From Cylindrotheca closterium (Eukaryota > Bacillariophyta > Bacillariophyceae > Bacillariales > Bacillariaceae), in the NCBI GenBank assembly GCA_933822405.4, contig CAKOGP040002480.1, forward strand, positions 1-64,000: DNA of 64,000 bases, in the 5' to 3' direction. The notes beneath the pieces are model-generated. The model was not told the DNA's origin, did not search any database, and saw only the letters and a list, made by a program, of their open reading frames with translations. This document shows positions 39,894 to 52,850 of the stretch, piece after piece (positions within the stretch are counted from its first letter, which is position 1; every line of letters starts with the position of its first letter). The position numbers were made by a program, and so were the translations under genes.

Positions 39894-42800
39894 ATGAGTG
39901 ACAATCGAGAAGAAGATTACCTCGCTTCTTCCTCTACTGCTACTACCAAGCAAGCTTCGTCCTCATCCTCTTCAGGATCAGGCGAGTCTCAGCCGACAAG
40001 TGCGATAGCTTCTATTGAAAGGGTTGCAGAAAACGTAGAGCACGAGATTGAAGCCATGGATCAACAGCACGATATCGGAGCTTCCGGCATTCACAGTGCC
40101 AACCAACAGACCATTTCTCACGATGGTCCCAATGGAATTGGGGGACATTCACAGAGTATTGGTAGTCTTGGCGTTGATAGCGGAACAAACAACTGGACCA
40201 CGCCAGATAACAACAACAATGTCAATAACAGTAACACCAACGCCAGCGTTCCGAGTGTTCCATCAGGAGGTGACGAGTGGGATTTGGGGCCAAACCAAGC
40301 CACAGCTCACCGACGAGGAAGCAACAGTACGGGGAGAAAGTCAAAAGCTTCTAGATCTTCGTCCAAGAAGAAGAAACACAGAATCAAACCGCCAGCAGTA
40401 ATTGAAACAAGTTCTGTGCCTTCCATGCCTTCTATGCCTCCTATGACTTCACCTCCTTCTAAAGGTATACTGAAGAAGGCTATGAAAGATAGAGAAATAA
40501 AGAGCAGCAGGAGTGAAGACCTCAGCAGCGAAGAGGGTGACAAGATTGGAGAGCTGCCAACGATCCTACGCAGAGAGCCAAGTATGGGGTCGGTTAGCTT
40601 CATCAACAACAATAAAAGTGCCACTTCGAGTAGTTTTTCATCGGGCAATTTCTCTTCCTCGGGAAATTTGTCCGATACTTCATCATCCTCCGTCATCAAT
40701 GAGGCTCTCGACCCAACGCCAATGAGGGCTACAGAAAATGCATCTTACCCCAACCCCCTAGCCTTTGAAAAAGCCAAAGTGGGAAAGTACGACCTCACCG
40801 ATAACCGTGATGGTGCCATCAACTTCCTTTTGGACGACCCTCAAGAAATGACCAGGAACCGGCGTTTAGCCTTGTCCCTGGTGCACAACAAATATTACAA
40901 CCCCAATGCCGGGAAACGAGTCCGACGAAATAACGCAGCTATTTTCGACAGTGTTTCTTCCGCCGAGATGATTTCGAGTCAAAAGGTCTTACCCAGTCTT
41001 GAAAAGGCTTGGGCGTACTTTGAACATGTCACATTGACAAGGTATATCATTCACGAGCGGAATCAAAACCCAGCGGAAATGACAATGTGGGAGCGTTACA
41101 AGTATGCCTATACGCATTCCGATGAGCTTTTTGAACGGGCGCAACCAGGAGAAAAGAGATTGCCAACGCGGCTGTACGATTGGATTTCAACACCGCACAT
41201 TCAGGTATGTTTCATTCATTCCTTTGACCAATCCCAGCGAATCGGGGGACGCAGATGTTTTGACTCAATTCTATTTCTGTCATGTTACAGCTCGGTGATT
41301 TCGGATTGGGATTTGGGCTCTATTTTTCGACTGTCCGCGCGATTCGGAACATTCTTCTCATTGCTGGATTCATTTCCGCTTTCAACATTTACTTTTTTGC
41401 ATCCAGCGCGTATGATAATTCAGAAAATGGTGATTTGGATTATCTCTTGAGGTGAGTCAATTAGAACTGGAACTGGAATCGTATGATGTGCTTTGCCAAT
41501 CGGGCGAATACCCCGGCAGGACAAGAGAAAGTACCAAGGGATTGTCTTGTACCAGTACCAAAAGCTTCTTCGCCACTGCCCCCCTCCAATGCCATACCAA
41601 TCGACCGATCGCATACTCACTGTGTTTTGTATTGGTTGCGATTATAGAGGTTCTGCGGTTTGTACGCAAACCGAATGGGTGCCATGTCCTGATTGCCATT
41701 GTGAAGGTGATACTGCCATTGGTATCGAACAGGGCTGGAATCGGACAGAGCGGTGTTACCCTCATGTATTTGCCGATGGAAGTGAAATGGCCTTTGTAGT
41801 AAAAAATGAGTGCATGGCAGAAGACCATAGACAGCTCTATGTTCTGGGATTGATCAACTATGCTACATTGGTATTCTTGGTCATCTCGGTGTATTTCTTA
41901 TTGGATATTCATTTGGACAGAGAAACTGTAACTTTCGACGAAGACGAGCAAACGGCGCAAGATTATTCGCTCTTGATTAAGAATCCACCACCAGGAGCAA
42001 CAGATCCAGAGGAATGGCGGCGTTACTTTGAAGAAACCTTTCCAGGCATCAAGGTGGTAGCCGTTACTTGTAATGTCAATAATGATCTTCTGATCAAGTC
42101 TTTGGTGAAGAGGAGAGAAGTGTTGAGGCGAATGGAATTGCAGCTCGACCATGGGACGAACATGGGAATTGACAACTTGGCGCTTCTAGCTGCTCAAGAA
42201 CAGGAGAACAGAGGCAAATACCTTGGACCAATCATGGGATTTTTCAGCCCAGGTTTGCCGGAGCTACTGTCTAGACTTGTCGCACTGAATACAAGTATCA
42301 AGGTGAGCTTATTCGCTATGTAGCTTGCGTCGTCGATTGACGATGCTGATTCATTGACTTTCGTGCTTTTTGTGAACATATAGGGTTTGACGCAATTGAG
42401 TTATCCTTGCACAAACGTGTATGTGACTTTCGAGATGGAATCACATCAACGATTTGTTATATCCAAGTTGTCAGTTGGATTGAAACATATAAGGAACAAC
42501 GATATTAGCATTTTGGAGGATCTAAATTATGCCTTTCGAGACACTGTGTTGCTTGTCCAAGAAGCGCCAGAACCAAACTCCGTGCGATGGCAAGATCTGA
42601 ACGCAGATAAAGCCTCTAAGACAAAGGAGCATTTGTTGACAACCTTGCTAAGTTTTGCTTCAATTTATGGCTGTGCGTTGATTGTTCAATGGTCCAACAG
42701 TATCGCCCCTGGGTTTGGAGCTGCCTTTACGATTTCTGGTAGGTGTCTGGTTTTGGGAACATTACATTTGGTAGTTTGATTTCCAACCACCCACAAACTC

Positions 42801-44436
42801 TAATCCATTGTTCCCAGGTTTAAATCTTGGTTACCCGCAGCTTGCCAAGTTCATCACAGATTTTGAATCACACAGCAATGAAAGCAAGGTTCAGACATCA
42901 CTTTATGTCAAGATTGCAACCTTTCGTTGGGTGAATACTTCGATCATCATCACACTGATTACTCCATTTACAAATACGCTGACCCCAAGCCGTGGTTTAA
43001 TTTCCCAAATTGCTGCCATTTTCTTTGCGGAAATTGTCACAACGAATGTAATTCAGTTGACTGATGTATGGGGGCATATTCAACGGCACATTTTGGCGCC
43101 ACGCGCAAAAACCCAAGACGCGATGAATCAGTTATTCAAGGGTTTGGAAGTCGAATTGGCAGAACGTTATACCAACATGACGAAGATTATGTTCTTGGCA
43201 TTCTGGTATTCATCAATCTTTCCTGGTGGACTTCTATTCGCTGCAGTTGCGTTGACCGTCAATTACTATACAGATAGATTCAGCCTGATGAGATCATGGC
43301 AACGTGCGCCTAGTGTTGGAAATGAAATTGCGACTTTCAGCCGCCAATATTTTCTTTCCAGCGCTTGTGTGATCCTTGCGGCTATGAGTTCCTTTTATTG
43401 GGCAGCTTTTCCATTTGACAACCTATGCAAAGTCGAAGATCTATACTACGACGGATTGGTCGAGGACATTATCATCAACACTACGAAACATCCGTATCCA
43501 AACAATTCCAATTTCACTGTGACCCCTGAAACTGAAATCTATCGCTTCTGCAACCAAGATTTCATTCTTCATGGGCCCCGCTTTCCCTTTATCTATCGCG
43601 AAGGCGTAAAAGATCACGGGGAATGGATGACACCTGAACAAAAAATCCTTTCGAGGCTGTTTGCAGGGACGTCAATTGGTGTCATGGTGTTAGTTGGTCT
43701 GAAGTATTTGTATGGAGTGGGCCAAAAAATTAAAAAACAGTTCCACAGAGAATTTGAGGTGAGTTTCGGGTGAACTTTGCACTCAACATCGCAGTTTTTT
43801 CCCGTTTCTCAATGTCTTTGTCATTGCAGGCCGCAGCGGAGGATCAGGGAATCAGTTTCTATGATGTGCGAAACATTGCTGGCTACGTCCCCCAGGTCCG
43901 CAGTCCAATGTTTTCATATCCTTTGATTGTGTGCTCGACTCGTAGACTGAGTGACGAAGTACTCGATTGGTATGTTATGAAATGAAATTTTGAATATGGG
44001 TTTGTTTTGGGCCTTGCGACTCATCTTTTTTTAAATCTCCAGGACTGATCCTGATCTTGATTATGAGTACTATGACTTGACTAGAGATGCCGACCATGTT
44101 CTGACTGGAGGTAATCAACCAGGGAGGAACAGCTTTGACCGGGTCAAGTACTTTCCACCCAACACAAGCGTGGTGAGAGAGCTGAAGCAACACAAGAGGC
44201 GATTGGAAGAAAAAGCGAGACGACGTCGGAGCAAGAACATTTTCAATACTGTTTCCCAACAGCCAAGCACTAAATCAGTACTGGATGCGTCGTTCACGAC
44301 AAACAATGACTCGTCACTCTGTCCGACATGCGGTACACCGATTCAGGAGATCCTGCAGAGTGAAGATGACGAGGTTCATGACAGTGACGACACAAGTGAT
44401 GGTGATAGCTTGATCGATGGAACGATGAAACTGTAA
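39894..44436 (+). CDS. CSC1/OSCA/TMEM63-like channel, paralogue A (7 exons)
   Basis: Exons: 39894-41204, 41291-41451, 41648-42302, 42384-42738, 42818-43758, 43830-43969, 44043-44436 (1318 aa); every join keeps frame. The long N-terminal region is Ser/Asn-rich. A first membrane helix (RNILLIAGFISAFNIYFFAS) follows TPHIQLGDFGLGFG, then a Cys-rich loop (VCTQTEWVPCPDCHC). A cytosolic domain (FDEDEQTAQDYSLLIKNPPP, FPGIKVVAVTCNVNNDLLIK, VYVTFEMESHQRFVISKLS) precedes EAPEPNSVRWQDLN, which resembles the APEPxDVxWxNL junction of the DUF221/OSCA family. Several helices follow, with a conserved block WYSSIFPGGLLFAAVALTVN. Family members are stretch- or osmotically gated cation channels. The C-terminal tail is acidic. 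A close paralogue lies 3.5 kb downstream. Family membership rests on motif resemblance. Confidence 0.82.
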
Positions 44437-44731
44437 ATTACCCTAATGTATTCAATCAATATATTACACACGAAGTAAATTGCTCGAAAATGCAGCAATC
44501 GGTTTTCGGACGATTTTTCAGGCAGAAGACCAATCATTGTCACGTAGAACACGTAGAATTAGTACCAATCCCAAAATTATGGCGCATCGCATACAGCCAA
44601 CAACGAGCAGATTCTGGTTTCTCCAATCGTCAACAGTGGTCTTCATCAATGAAGAACTGAGTCAAATCAACACCCAACGTACATTGACGATAAAGCCTTG
44701 TTAAACGCCTGACATCAAGCAAGCCCATGCA
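44437..44731. other. 3' flank of channel gene A
   Basis: Short AT-rich spacer before the transposase relic; nothing else recognised. Confidence 0.4.
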
Positions 44732-45830
44732 ATGGCAAGACGAGAAAAGATGAGGCAAACCATCGACGATGCTGATCATGAGGTTGATCATGTGCTTGTG
44801 CGTGCTGCAAATATTCAGATGATCCGCAACATGCCAGAGACTGATGCCGCCCTCACCAAAGGCCCAGAACGCAAGGGTGGAATGGATGTTGAGGATGACA
44901 TGAGGGCTCCTTTCACATTGCAGGGCTCGGATTATGTGAAAGTGGAAGCTGGTTTTTGTCCAAGGTCATGGGAATCGCTGTGACTGCTTTGTATTCATAG
45001 CTTGTATTCAAAACAAAACTGGAGACGGCCTCAAGGTTGGCTTCTATTGTGCCCAAACCAACAAGGTTGCAAAGAAGCTAGCAAGGCAGGAAGTAGGACA
45101 GGACGATAGTTCCATCAAGTGAACTGGAGCAGTGATAAGGGAAAAAGGCGGAGCATACTTGGTGAATTGTAATGTCACCGGATCGTCGGAAGGGACACCT
45201 GATGATCCAAAGTTTGCAGTGAAGAAATTGTTTGAGCGTCACATCTTTGAAAGTTGGATGGTCTTGTGGCGACGGGAGGACAATATGAAGGGCACATTCC
45301 CGTTATCCAGGGTGACAGCGCAGGGCCGCATGATGAAGAAGAGTACTTAAATTGGTGCGAGACGCAATGTGAACAGCGTGGCTGGCACCGGGAACCGCAA
45401 GCTCCACAAATGCCGCATACAAACAACTCAGTCTTGTTGTTATTCCCCTGCATGTCGAGACGTCATTGTGCAGCCGCGAGAGATTGGGGAGTGCTCATGT
45501 TTTGGAACAGGACGAAATTTGGGATGCGGCAGAGGAAGTTTGGAGAAAACTTCCTAGCTAAAAGATCGCATCAGGTTTGTGCAATGCAGCCGGATAGCAT
45601 CGAAAGTAATTGCATTGGTAGGGGGCAATAATTTCGTTAGAAACAAGATAGAGAGTGGCATTCACTGTGATATCCGAAAAGATTACATTGAAATTCTCGC
45701 TGGGCTTGGTAGAAAAGTCAAAGAGATGATCAATCCTCCAGCACCAGCACCAGCAGAGCAGCTTACTACTTACTACTTAGCAAAAAGTGTATTGATTGTA
45801 TTTCAGAATGAATTCAACTTGTAGTTATTT
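44732..45830 (+). pseudogene. Decayed DDE-type transposase-like gene
   Basis: A single ancient protein can be followed across three frames. ADHEVDHVLVRAANIQMIRN is followed by RAPFTLQGSDYVKVEAG. After a slip comes GDGLKVGFYCAQTNKVAKKL, an in-frame TGA near 45119, then GAYLVNCNVTGSSEGTPDDP. A further slip leads to GHIPVIQGDSAGPHDEEEYL and WHREPQAPQMPHTNNSVLLL, and a last one to IASKVIALVGG. The GDSAGPH block resembles the second catalytic Asp motif of Tc1/mariner-like DDE enzymes, and PQAPQMPHxNN the region before the third acidic residue. At least three frameshifts and one stop make it non-functional. It separates the two channel paralogues. No inverted repeats could be assigned. Confidence 0.65.
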
Positions 45831-45993
45831 ATTGGTTTCCAATTTTTCCCTACAGTACCAGGTACAACTAACGTTTTGTACCAGTACCTGGACCCTCCGC
45901 AACTCGTCCGTCCTTCGTCGTTACGGGGAGCGAATACATCATTCTTTAGGGGGAGTTGTTTAAAAGGGGGCATTACAGTTTTCCGAAAAATAT

Positions 45994-46073
45994 TTTGTCG
46001 TGTTTCAAATTGATTTGTCGTGTTTCATTTGAGTTTGTCGTCTTTCGAATTGGTTTGTCGTCTTTCAAGCACC
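45994..46073. repeat. 20-bp TTTGTCGTSTTTC minisatellite, left cluster
   Basis: Four 20-bp units (45994, 46014, 46034, 46054) of the form TTTGTCGTGTTTCAAATTGA with variable last seven bases. Same family and same orientation as the array at 47150-47410. Confidence 0.88.
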
Positions 46074-47149
46074 ATTTTGGAGTCTCTCCTTGCCGTGCAG
46101 TTTGGATCTAGACCGACCTGCAACTAAGCAACATTGCAGACACCAAGATCAACGAAGGAGACGAAGATCTTAAGTACTTCTTAATGGGGCTTTACTGTCT
46201 TCGAAAAGTAGTTTTTTGGTCAACGATCAAAACATGGGAAACGATCAAAAAGATTCAAGACGTGATTTTGTAAGGGAAGAAACTAGTCAGAAAGGTATGA
46301 GTTGGGTGCTGTCGACGGATGGTAGTCACCGTTGGATCGATCAATGAGCCTTCTCATTCGGACTGCAGTCAAGATCCCCGATACTACCTTCACAGATACA
46401 ATAATAAGCCACGGGTTTGGAATTTCGGTAGTGGACAATCGGCAATTGTGGATGCGTGGTCCCATTCCATTCAAGAGCAGTCTTCACCACTCCATAATAT
46501 TCTGACTGAAGATGCTGTAGATAGATGTAAAGACAATAAACAAGAGTTCTAGACCAGCAAAAGACCAGCGTATTATACATATATCCTACCATCCCTGCTA
46601 CTTCACTACAACATGTGATACAAATCTCAACAGATAGATATAAAATGTTCTTTGAAAAGCATTTCTTTCAAAATTCTGCTCGATCATGCATTTCCTTTGA
46701 CATGTCATCTAAACTGATTGTGACACTCGTCGAACCAGTTGAGGCGCCAGTAGCCCGATCATAGTTGGAGACAACCGTATCTGGGTTGTAGTAGAACTCA
46801 AACTTGAGAACGGGAAGCTTGGCAATAAGAATATTGCGAGAAGTCGGATCATGGAGCTTGATAATAATCCAAATCCTGTTTATTGTTGGATTCGAGTTTA
46901 GTAACAATTGTCGTCACATCTCCAAATGGAATCCTTTGTGCCTTTCAATGATGCCACTTGATATTAGGCTCCTTCCCGCCTGGAGCCAATGTTTCACCGG
47001 GTCCTCCAAAAAAGGCATGTTGTCGCCTTCCTTCATGACCTTGACGTAGCGATAGTTCTCGCACATGAGCGTATTTTCCTGTTTTTTCTGCCGTCCGTCG
47101 CTTCTACTTTGGACCATGAACAGGTTTAGACGGGCGTGATGAATTTTGT
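46074..47149. other. Spacer between two minisatellite clusters
   Basis: About 1.1 kb lying between same-family arrays. Minus-strand frames (46668-46907 and 46914-47270) have protein-like stretches (AKLPVLKFEFYYNPDTVVSN, YRYVKVMKEGDNMPFLEDPV). They may be remains of a gene or element, but no family is recognised and no complete CDS can be built. Confidence 0.35.
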
Positions 47150-47410
47150 TGTCGTCGTCTTTTGAATTGATTTGTCGTCTTTCGAATTGATTTGTCGTCT
47201 TTCGAAATTGATTTGTCGTCTTTCGAATTGATTTGTCGTGTTTCATTCGAGTTTGTCGTGTTTCATTCAAGTTTGTCGTGTTTCATTCAAGTTTGTCGTG
47301 TTTCATTCGAGTTTGTCGTCTTTCGAATTGGTTTGTCGTCTTTCAAATTCTGTTGTCGCGTTTCGGAATCTGTTGTCGTGTTTCGAACTGGTTTGTCGTG
47401 TTTCGATTCG
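47150..47410. repeat. 20-bp TTTGTCGTSTTTC minisatellite, main array
   Basis: About thirteen 20-bp units alternating TTTGTCGTCTTTCGAATTGA-type and TTTGTCGTGTTTCATTCAAG-type versions. The core TTTGTCGT[C/G]TTTC is constant and the last seven bases vary. Confidence 0.9.
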
Positions 47411-47973
47411 ACCCAAAAGTAGAACTTGGGGCCCCTAAATTTGACTGCAAAACATAATGGGGGAAGACTAGAGAAAAGTGCTTCCCCCCGTTTAAATTGG
47501 ACGACAGACAGACGAGTTGCTGAGGGTCCTGGTACTGGAAAATGTTCCACGTGAAAATCAAAAAGTCGTGCGAAAACCGGTTGCTGCATTTTTCGAGAAT
47601 TGGAGCTCGTACGCCGTATGTTTATTTTCAATTTGGAATTTTCAATTTGGAATACCGGTACCTGGTACACGTACAGTAATAATATCAAAAAAGTTTCTTG
47701 TGCTTGAAAGAAGAATCGGGTGACGTGTCGCTACCGAAAGATTTATCGATTCAATTCTTCGGAACAATTTGGGCCAATTGAAACTGTCATAGTGACGGAA
47801 GAATCAATGAATGAATCAATCCATCCGTTGAGGTCTTCCGTTTCGGCAGTGCACCAATCACTAAATGGTTGTAGATTCAGCGTTTTCATGCTAGCTAGTA
47901 GGATTCACTTACAACTACACTTACACTTACAATTACACTTACGTTTTTGAGCTGAAATTCAATACTATTCAAA

Positions 47974-50900
47974 ATGGGGAGAAAGCAAGACATAGACGAT
48001 TCCGTTCCCGACAAAGACAGCGATTCGGTAACGAGCAGCAGATCAGAAGAAGACGATGAGGAGTGGAGCGAACCTTTTCAGAAACAGACAAGCGGAAATA
48101 ATGAAACTGAAGGCGTCTCCAATACGGTGCGCGTGGATTTTACTGGAAGCCTAATCGATGCTGCTGGGAGATCTGTTGCTCATTCCGAGTTGGATGACTC
48201 TGTCTCAAGCGACTTGGTGAATGAAATCGAGCATTCTCCTATGTACCCAAGCTATTCCAGCAGATTTTTGACTGGAAAATATACAAAAGACGCTCCTGTT
48301 GATGAGCACGGGAAAATTGACTTTTTGAAGGATCATCTTCGGGAAATGACAGGGTCAAGGCGATTAGCTCTCAGTCTGATGGACAAAAAATGGTACAATC
48401 CACATGCTGGAAAAGGGGAAGTTGACCTAAAGAAGAGTTTCAAAGGTTCAGTGACAGGCAACTTCCCTTCTATAAAGCGAGCATGGGCCTACTTTGAGCA
48501 CGCTACTTTGATGAGGTATGCTGACACTGGTGTGAATAGGAATTGGTTTGAGATGACATTGTGGGAACGGTTTCGATACGCCAAAACACATGCAGACGAA
48601 GAGTTTGAGAGAGCAAAACCTGGAGAGAAGACACGACCAACCAGACTTTACGACTGGCTCGCAACCCCGCATATGCAGCTAGGTGATTTTGGTTTAGGGT
48701 TTGGGATCTACTTTAGGTGAGTGAGGGGGAAGTCTTCATCACTCCAACAGAATGCCGAAAGTTCTAAGCTTGCTTCTTGATTGTTGCAGCACACTTAGGG
48801 CCATCACGTGGATCTTATTCTTAACTGGTACGATCTCTGTTTTCAATATCTATTTCTTCGCATCAGACGAATATGGAGTGAACGATCCAGATACAGGATT
48901 CACCTACGAAGGCATGGGAAATCTGCTAAGGTACGTGAGCCTAGAAATCGAAGTGATTGATTGCAGACTGTTTTTTAATCATCATACGAATGAAGAGGAT
49001 CCGCAGTTTGCACGGACGTGTCCTGGGTACCTTGCAGCGATTGTTATTGCAATAGTACGATCCAGGGATGGGCTTTCCCGAGAATTAATATTCGTTGCTT
49101 TGATACAAACCAGACGACAGATGGCCGTGAGCTCGATGATAGGATCACTTTTGTCTTGAAAAATAGGTGTTTGGAAGATTCTAGTGCAATCTTGACCTTG
49201 GGGATGATCAACTATGGAGTGATGTTGTTTTTGCTGCCAACCATTTATATCTTGCTAGGATATTATTTGGAAAGGCACGCAGTCTTGTTCGACGAAGACG
49301 AGCAATCGGCACAAGACTATTCCATTATCGTAAAGCGTCCGCCACCAGATGCCAGAAACCCAAGAAAATGGAGAAACTATTTTGAAGAAACTTTTCCAGG
49401 GGTCGAGGTAGTTGCAGTGACCTGCAATCTTGATAACGATTTGCTGGTTAAAGCTTTGGTTGCGAGAAGGGAAATCTTGAGACGAATGGAAGTGTATTTG
49501 GAAAAGGGAACAGACATGGACATTGATAATCTCGCCTTGATTGCTGCACAGGAGGCCCGCAACAGAGGCAAATATCTCGACGCGATCAAAGCCTGGTTTA
49601 TTCCCGGTCTACCAGAACTGATTTCAAGTCTAGTCGGTCTGAATACACGAATAAAGGTAAGAACACGCAACCAACACCAGTCCAGCTGGTTATCCCACTT
49701 TATCTGGTTTATGTGCATGGGATGCTGGTAGGATGATAAGTGTTGTAATCTTCTTGATGAAAGTGTCAATGACAAGCTGGTTCGTTGCCTCACGGAATTG
49801 TTTTATTTGTTTCTGAATCAGGGTTTGGCTCAGCTGGACTATCCATGCACAAGTGTGTTCATCAGTTTTGAGAGGGAAAATCAGAAACGCTTGGTGCTCT
49901 CAAAGCTATCTGTTGGAAAGAGATATATTAAAAGGAACGACCCAAGTGCCCTTGAGCACCCAAAGCTGATGTTTGAAGGTAAGAAGCGCAGAGGTCGTGG
50001 ATTTCATGACATACTGAAAAGATACCATGGGCAGTCATCACCGAATTCTGGTTCTCTCACACGAGATCTTCCTGTCGCAAAGGTACCGTTTTAAATGTTG
50101 ACCAGGCTACGGAACCAAATTCAATTCGATGGGAAGACCTGAATTTCCGAGTTGCAGAGAAGTTGAAGCAAACCACCATTACAGCTTCCATCACGATCGG
50201 TGCCATTTTGGTTGGTTCCTTTGCCGTCACATTTGCCGAGAGAGCTTCTCCCGGTGTTGGGGCCGCGTTTACAATTTCTGGTAGGACATTTCGGTTTGTT
50301 ATACCCTGGCTTGTGGTACGGTGTTTCTCACACAATTCCAGTTCTGAATCTCTCTTTCCCTCAACTTGCAAAGTACATCACCGACTTTGAGGGTCACAGA
50401 AACGAAAGTAAACTGCAAACCTCGTTGTACATCAAGATCGCGGCGTTTCGTTGGGTCAACACGGCAGTTGTGACAACTTATATCACGCCGTTTACCTATA
50501 CTTTATTACCAGGTGGACTGATATCGCAGATTGCGGCAATTTTTTTTGCCGAGATTGTTACAACTAATGTCATCCAATTGACTGATGTATGGGGTCACTT
50601 CCAGCGGCATGTTCTCGCGCCCAGAGAAAAGACCCAAGATGCGATGAACCGACGCTTTCAAGGATTGCAGGTGGAATTAGCAGAGCGGTAAGTGGGAGTT
50701 GGAGTATAGCGCTGTCAATGAAATGATGATGACGAAACTAATTGAGTCTCCACCATAGATACACAAACATGACCAAAATTATGTTTTTGGCCTTTTGGTA
50801 TTCGTCGATCTTTCCTGGTGGCATGCTTCTGGCAGCCGTTGCGCTGTTAGTGAACTACTACACGGATAGATTTAGTCTAATGAGATCCTGGCAACGGGCA

Positions 50901-51930
50901 CCTCGAGTCGGAACCGAGATATCCAACATCAGCCTGAACTATTTCTTCTCGACGGCGCTCTTCTTTCTAGCGGTAATGAGTTCGTTCTATTGGTCTGCGT
51001 TCCCCTTTGATAACTTGTGTCCTACAGACCAGACATTGAATCCAGACTATTACGGGACCTATAACGTTACTACAGTCACTAATGCTGGAAACAGGACTCT
51101 CATTGAGACAGTGGATTCGAACACGGAAGTCTACCGATTCTGTAATCAGGATTTCATCCTTCGGCCGGGCGGGCCAGACTTTCCGTTTATCTATCGAGAG
51201 GGCGACCCAGATTTCGGAGACTCGTGGATGAGTGAAGAGCAAAAGTTTCTTTCGCAGCTATTTGGTTGGACCTCTATTGGATTCATTGCTTTGGTGGTGT
51301 TAAAGTTTCTGTATGGAATCTACTGTCGCATAAAGCGCGAATTCGTTGTGGAGCATGAGGTAGGTCAGAATGCTCGAATGCTTTCTGTAATGGTTGCATT
51401 GTTAGATGCGTCATTCTTTAGTTGATGGAAGTCGACTGACGATTTGTCTGCATTTTTTCTTCCCACTTCCTGCAGTCAATTGGTGCCGAGCAAGGGATAG
51501 CCTTTCATGAAGTTCCTACCATCGCTGGATATGTCCCCCAAGTGAAGAGCAACTTGTTTTCCTATCCTTTGATTGTATGCGATTGCGATAAGCTTGGGGA
51601 CCAGTTATTTGATTGGTAAGCACATTTTGTGCGGAGGCACCAGTTTCACCAAAATCGTTGTTAACCACGCTTCTATTGAATTTGCTCCAACTCCAACTAC
51701 TTGCGATAAACAGGACGGACCCCGACCAAGATTACGGGTATTATGACTTGACGAAGGATGGAGAGCACATCTTGACGGGATCGAACCGGCGTGCCAAGAA
51801 TAGTTTCGATCGCGTCAAATATTGGCCTCCGAAATCATTAAAGAAGAAAGTGATGCGCAAAGCAGCGACCGAACGTCGGGTGTCTAGTGTATTCAATGCC
51901 GGTGGGTCGGTGAGTGGTATGACGAGATGA
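47974..51930 (+). CDS. CSC1/OSCA/TMEM63-like channel, paralogue B (9 exons)
   Basis: Exons: 47974-48716, 48790-48930, 48996-49656, 49822-49978, 50083-50280, 50342-50687, 50759-51359, 51476-51615, 51714-51930 (1067 aa); every join keeps frame. It aligns block for block with paralogue A: PTRLYDWLATPHMQLGDFGL, VCTDVSWVPCSDCYC, FDEDEQSAQDYSIIVKRPPP, VFISFERENQKRLVLSKLSV, ATEPNSIRWEDLN, FWYSSIFPGGMLLAAVALLV and DYGYYDLTKDGEHILTGSNR. The N-terminal tail is about 250 residues shorter than that of A. Five intron positions are shared with A, two (after FEG and LAER) are extra, and the first intron has a different place. A stretch- or osmolarity-gated cation channel is the likely role by family analogy. 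N-glycosylation-type sites (NVT, NRT) lie in the loop after the Cys-poor extracellular segment. Confidence 0.82.
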
Positions 51931-52850
51931 TACTAGGGAAATAGGGTGATAACAGTGTCTACATGGTGCCAGTGTATCGCGTTCGAATTATGATGTGCAA
52001 TGTGTGCTGATGTTTTCCGTATCAGTGTACTAGAGTATCAGTACGAGTACCGGTACCAAAGTAGTATGAATTAGAAGTTGAGAGTATGTTATTTAGTGGG
52101 TATTGCAAAAGTGTTCTTGAATATAGTAAAAAATTTCAATTGGGATGATCTAACTTTCAACTTTATCAGTGAGTCTGACGTCGGTACAGTACCAACTGCA
52201 GAGATGAGATACTGTGTCAGATACCTACCAGGTACTGTCATCTGAGTCGCACTTGTCATAGCGGTACTGCTGTGTCTGTCCCCTTCCCGTAAATCTGAAC
52301 AGTACTTTACGACCGCAATAAAAGTGTACACGGTATGTACCGGTAGTGTAGTCTACCTGTATGTACGATCTTGCTACTGTAGGTACGATATTTCGTGTCG
52401 TTCATCTTGTGCGCGTTATTCTGTGCGAACGAGGTGTCAAGTGAAAAGGAAACGATCGATGGCATGAACGAATGAATGAATGAATCAATCCAATCTGAAA
52501 TCAAATACCGATCCATCTCCACAGAAAGATCTCTGAACGTCCTGTTGGGAGGCAACGACTCAAGTGCACGCTATTTCTACTCGTGTTGCTTTCGATCAAA
52601 GACATAATAATTCTAGAAACACTTGCACAGTGTGTGAAAAGTCAAAGATTGCCAATTAAAACACAGAGTTTAACGACTTGAAAACGAGTCAGTCAAGGAC
52701 ACATTACCAAAGCGTGAAACAGAAGCATCAACAGCTTCAATCAGTACTCGTTTATTCTCTCATTCTTATCACGATCCTCTAAAATATAAACACAGGCATT
52801 CAAGGCTTTCACAGTCAAAAACAAGACAAGACAAAAGAAAACAAGACAAG
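51931..52850. other. Intergenic, GTAC/ACCGGT palindrome-rich
   Basis: Spacer between channel B and the trehalose gene. Contains repeated GTACCGGTACC, GGTACTGT and TGTACCGGTAG fragments (52030-52060, 52180-52240, 52330-52380) and an AATGAATGAATGAAT run near 52470. A degenerate AAAACAAGACAAGAC repeat (52819-52850) ends at the ATG. No gene supported. Confidence 0.5.

Noticed and set aside
46914..47270. Minus-strand protein over the minisatellite
   Set aside because: Half of it is repeat-encoded (KTTNQF units) and the rest has no family match or conserved start.
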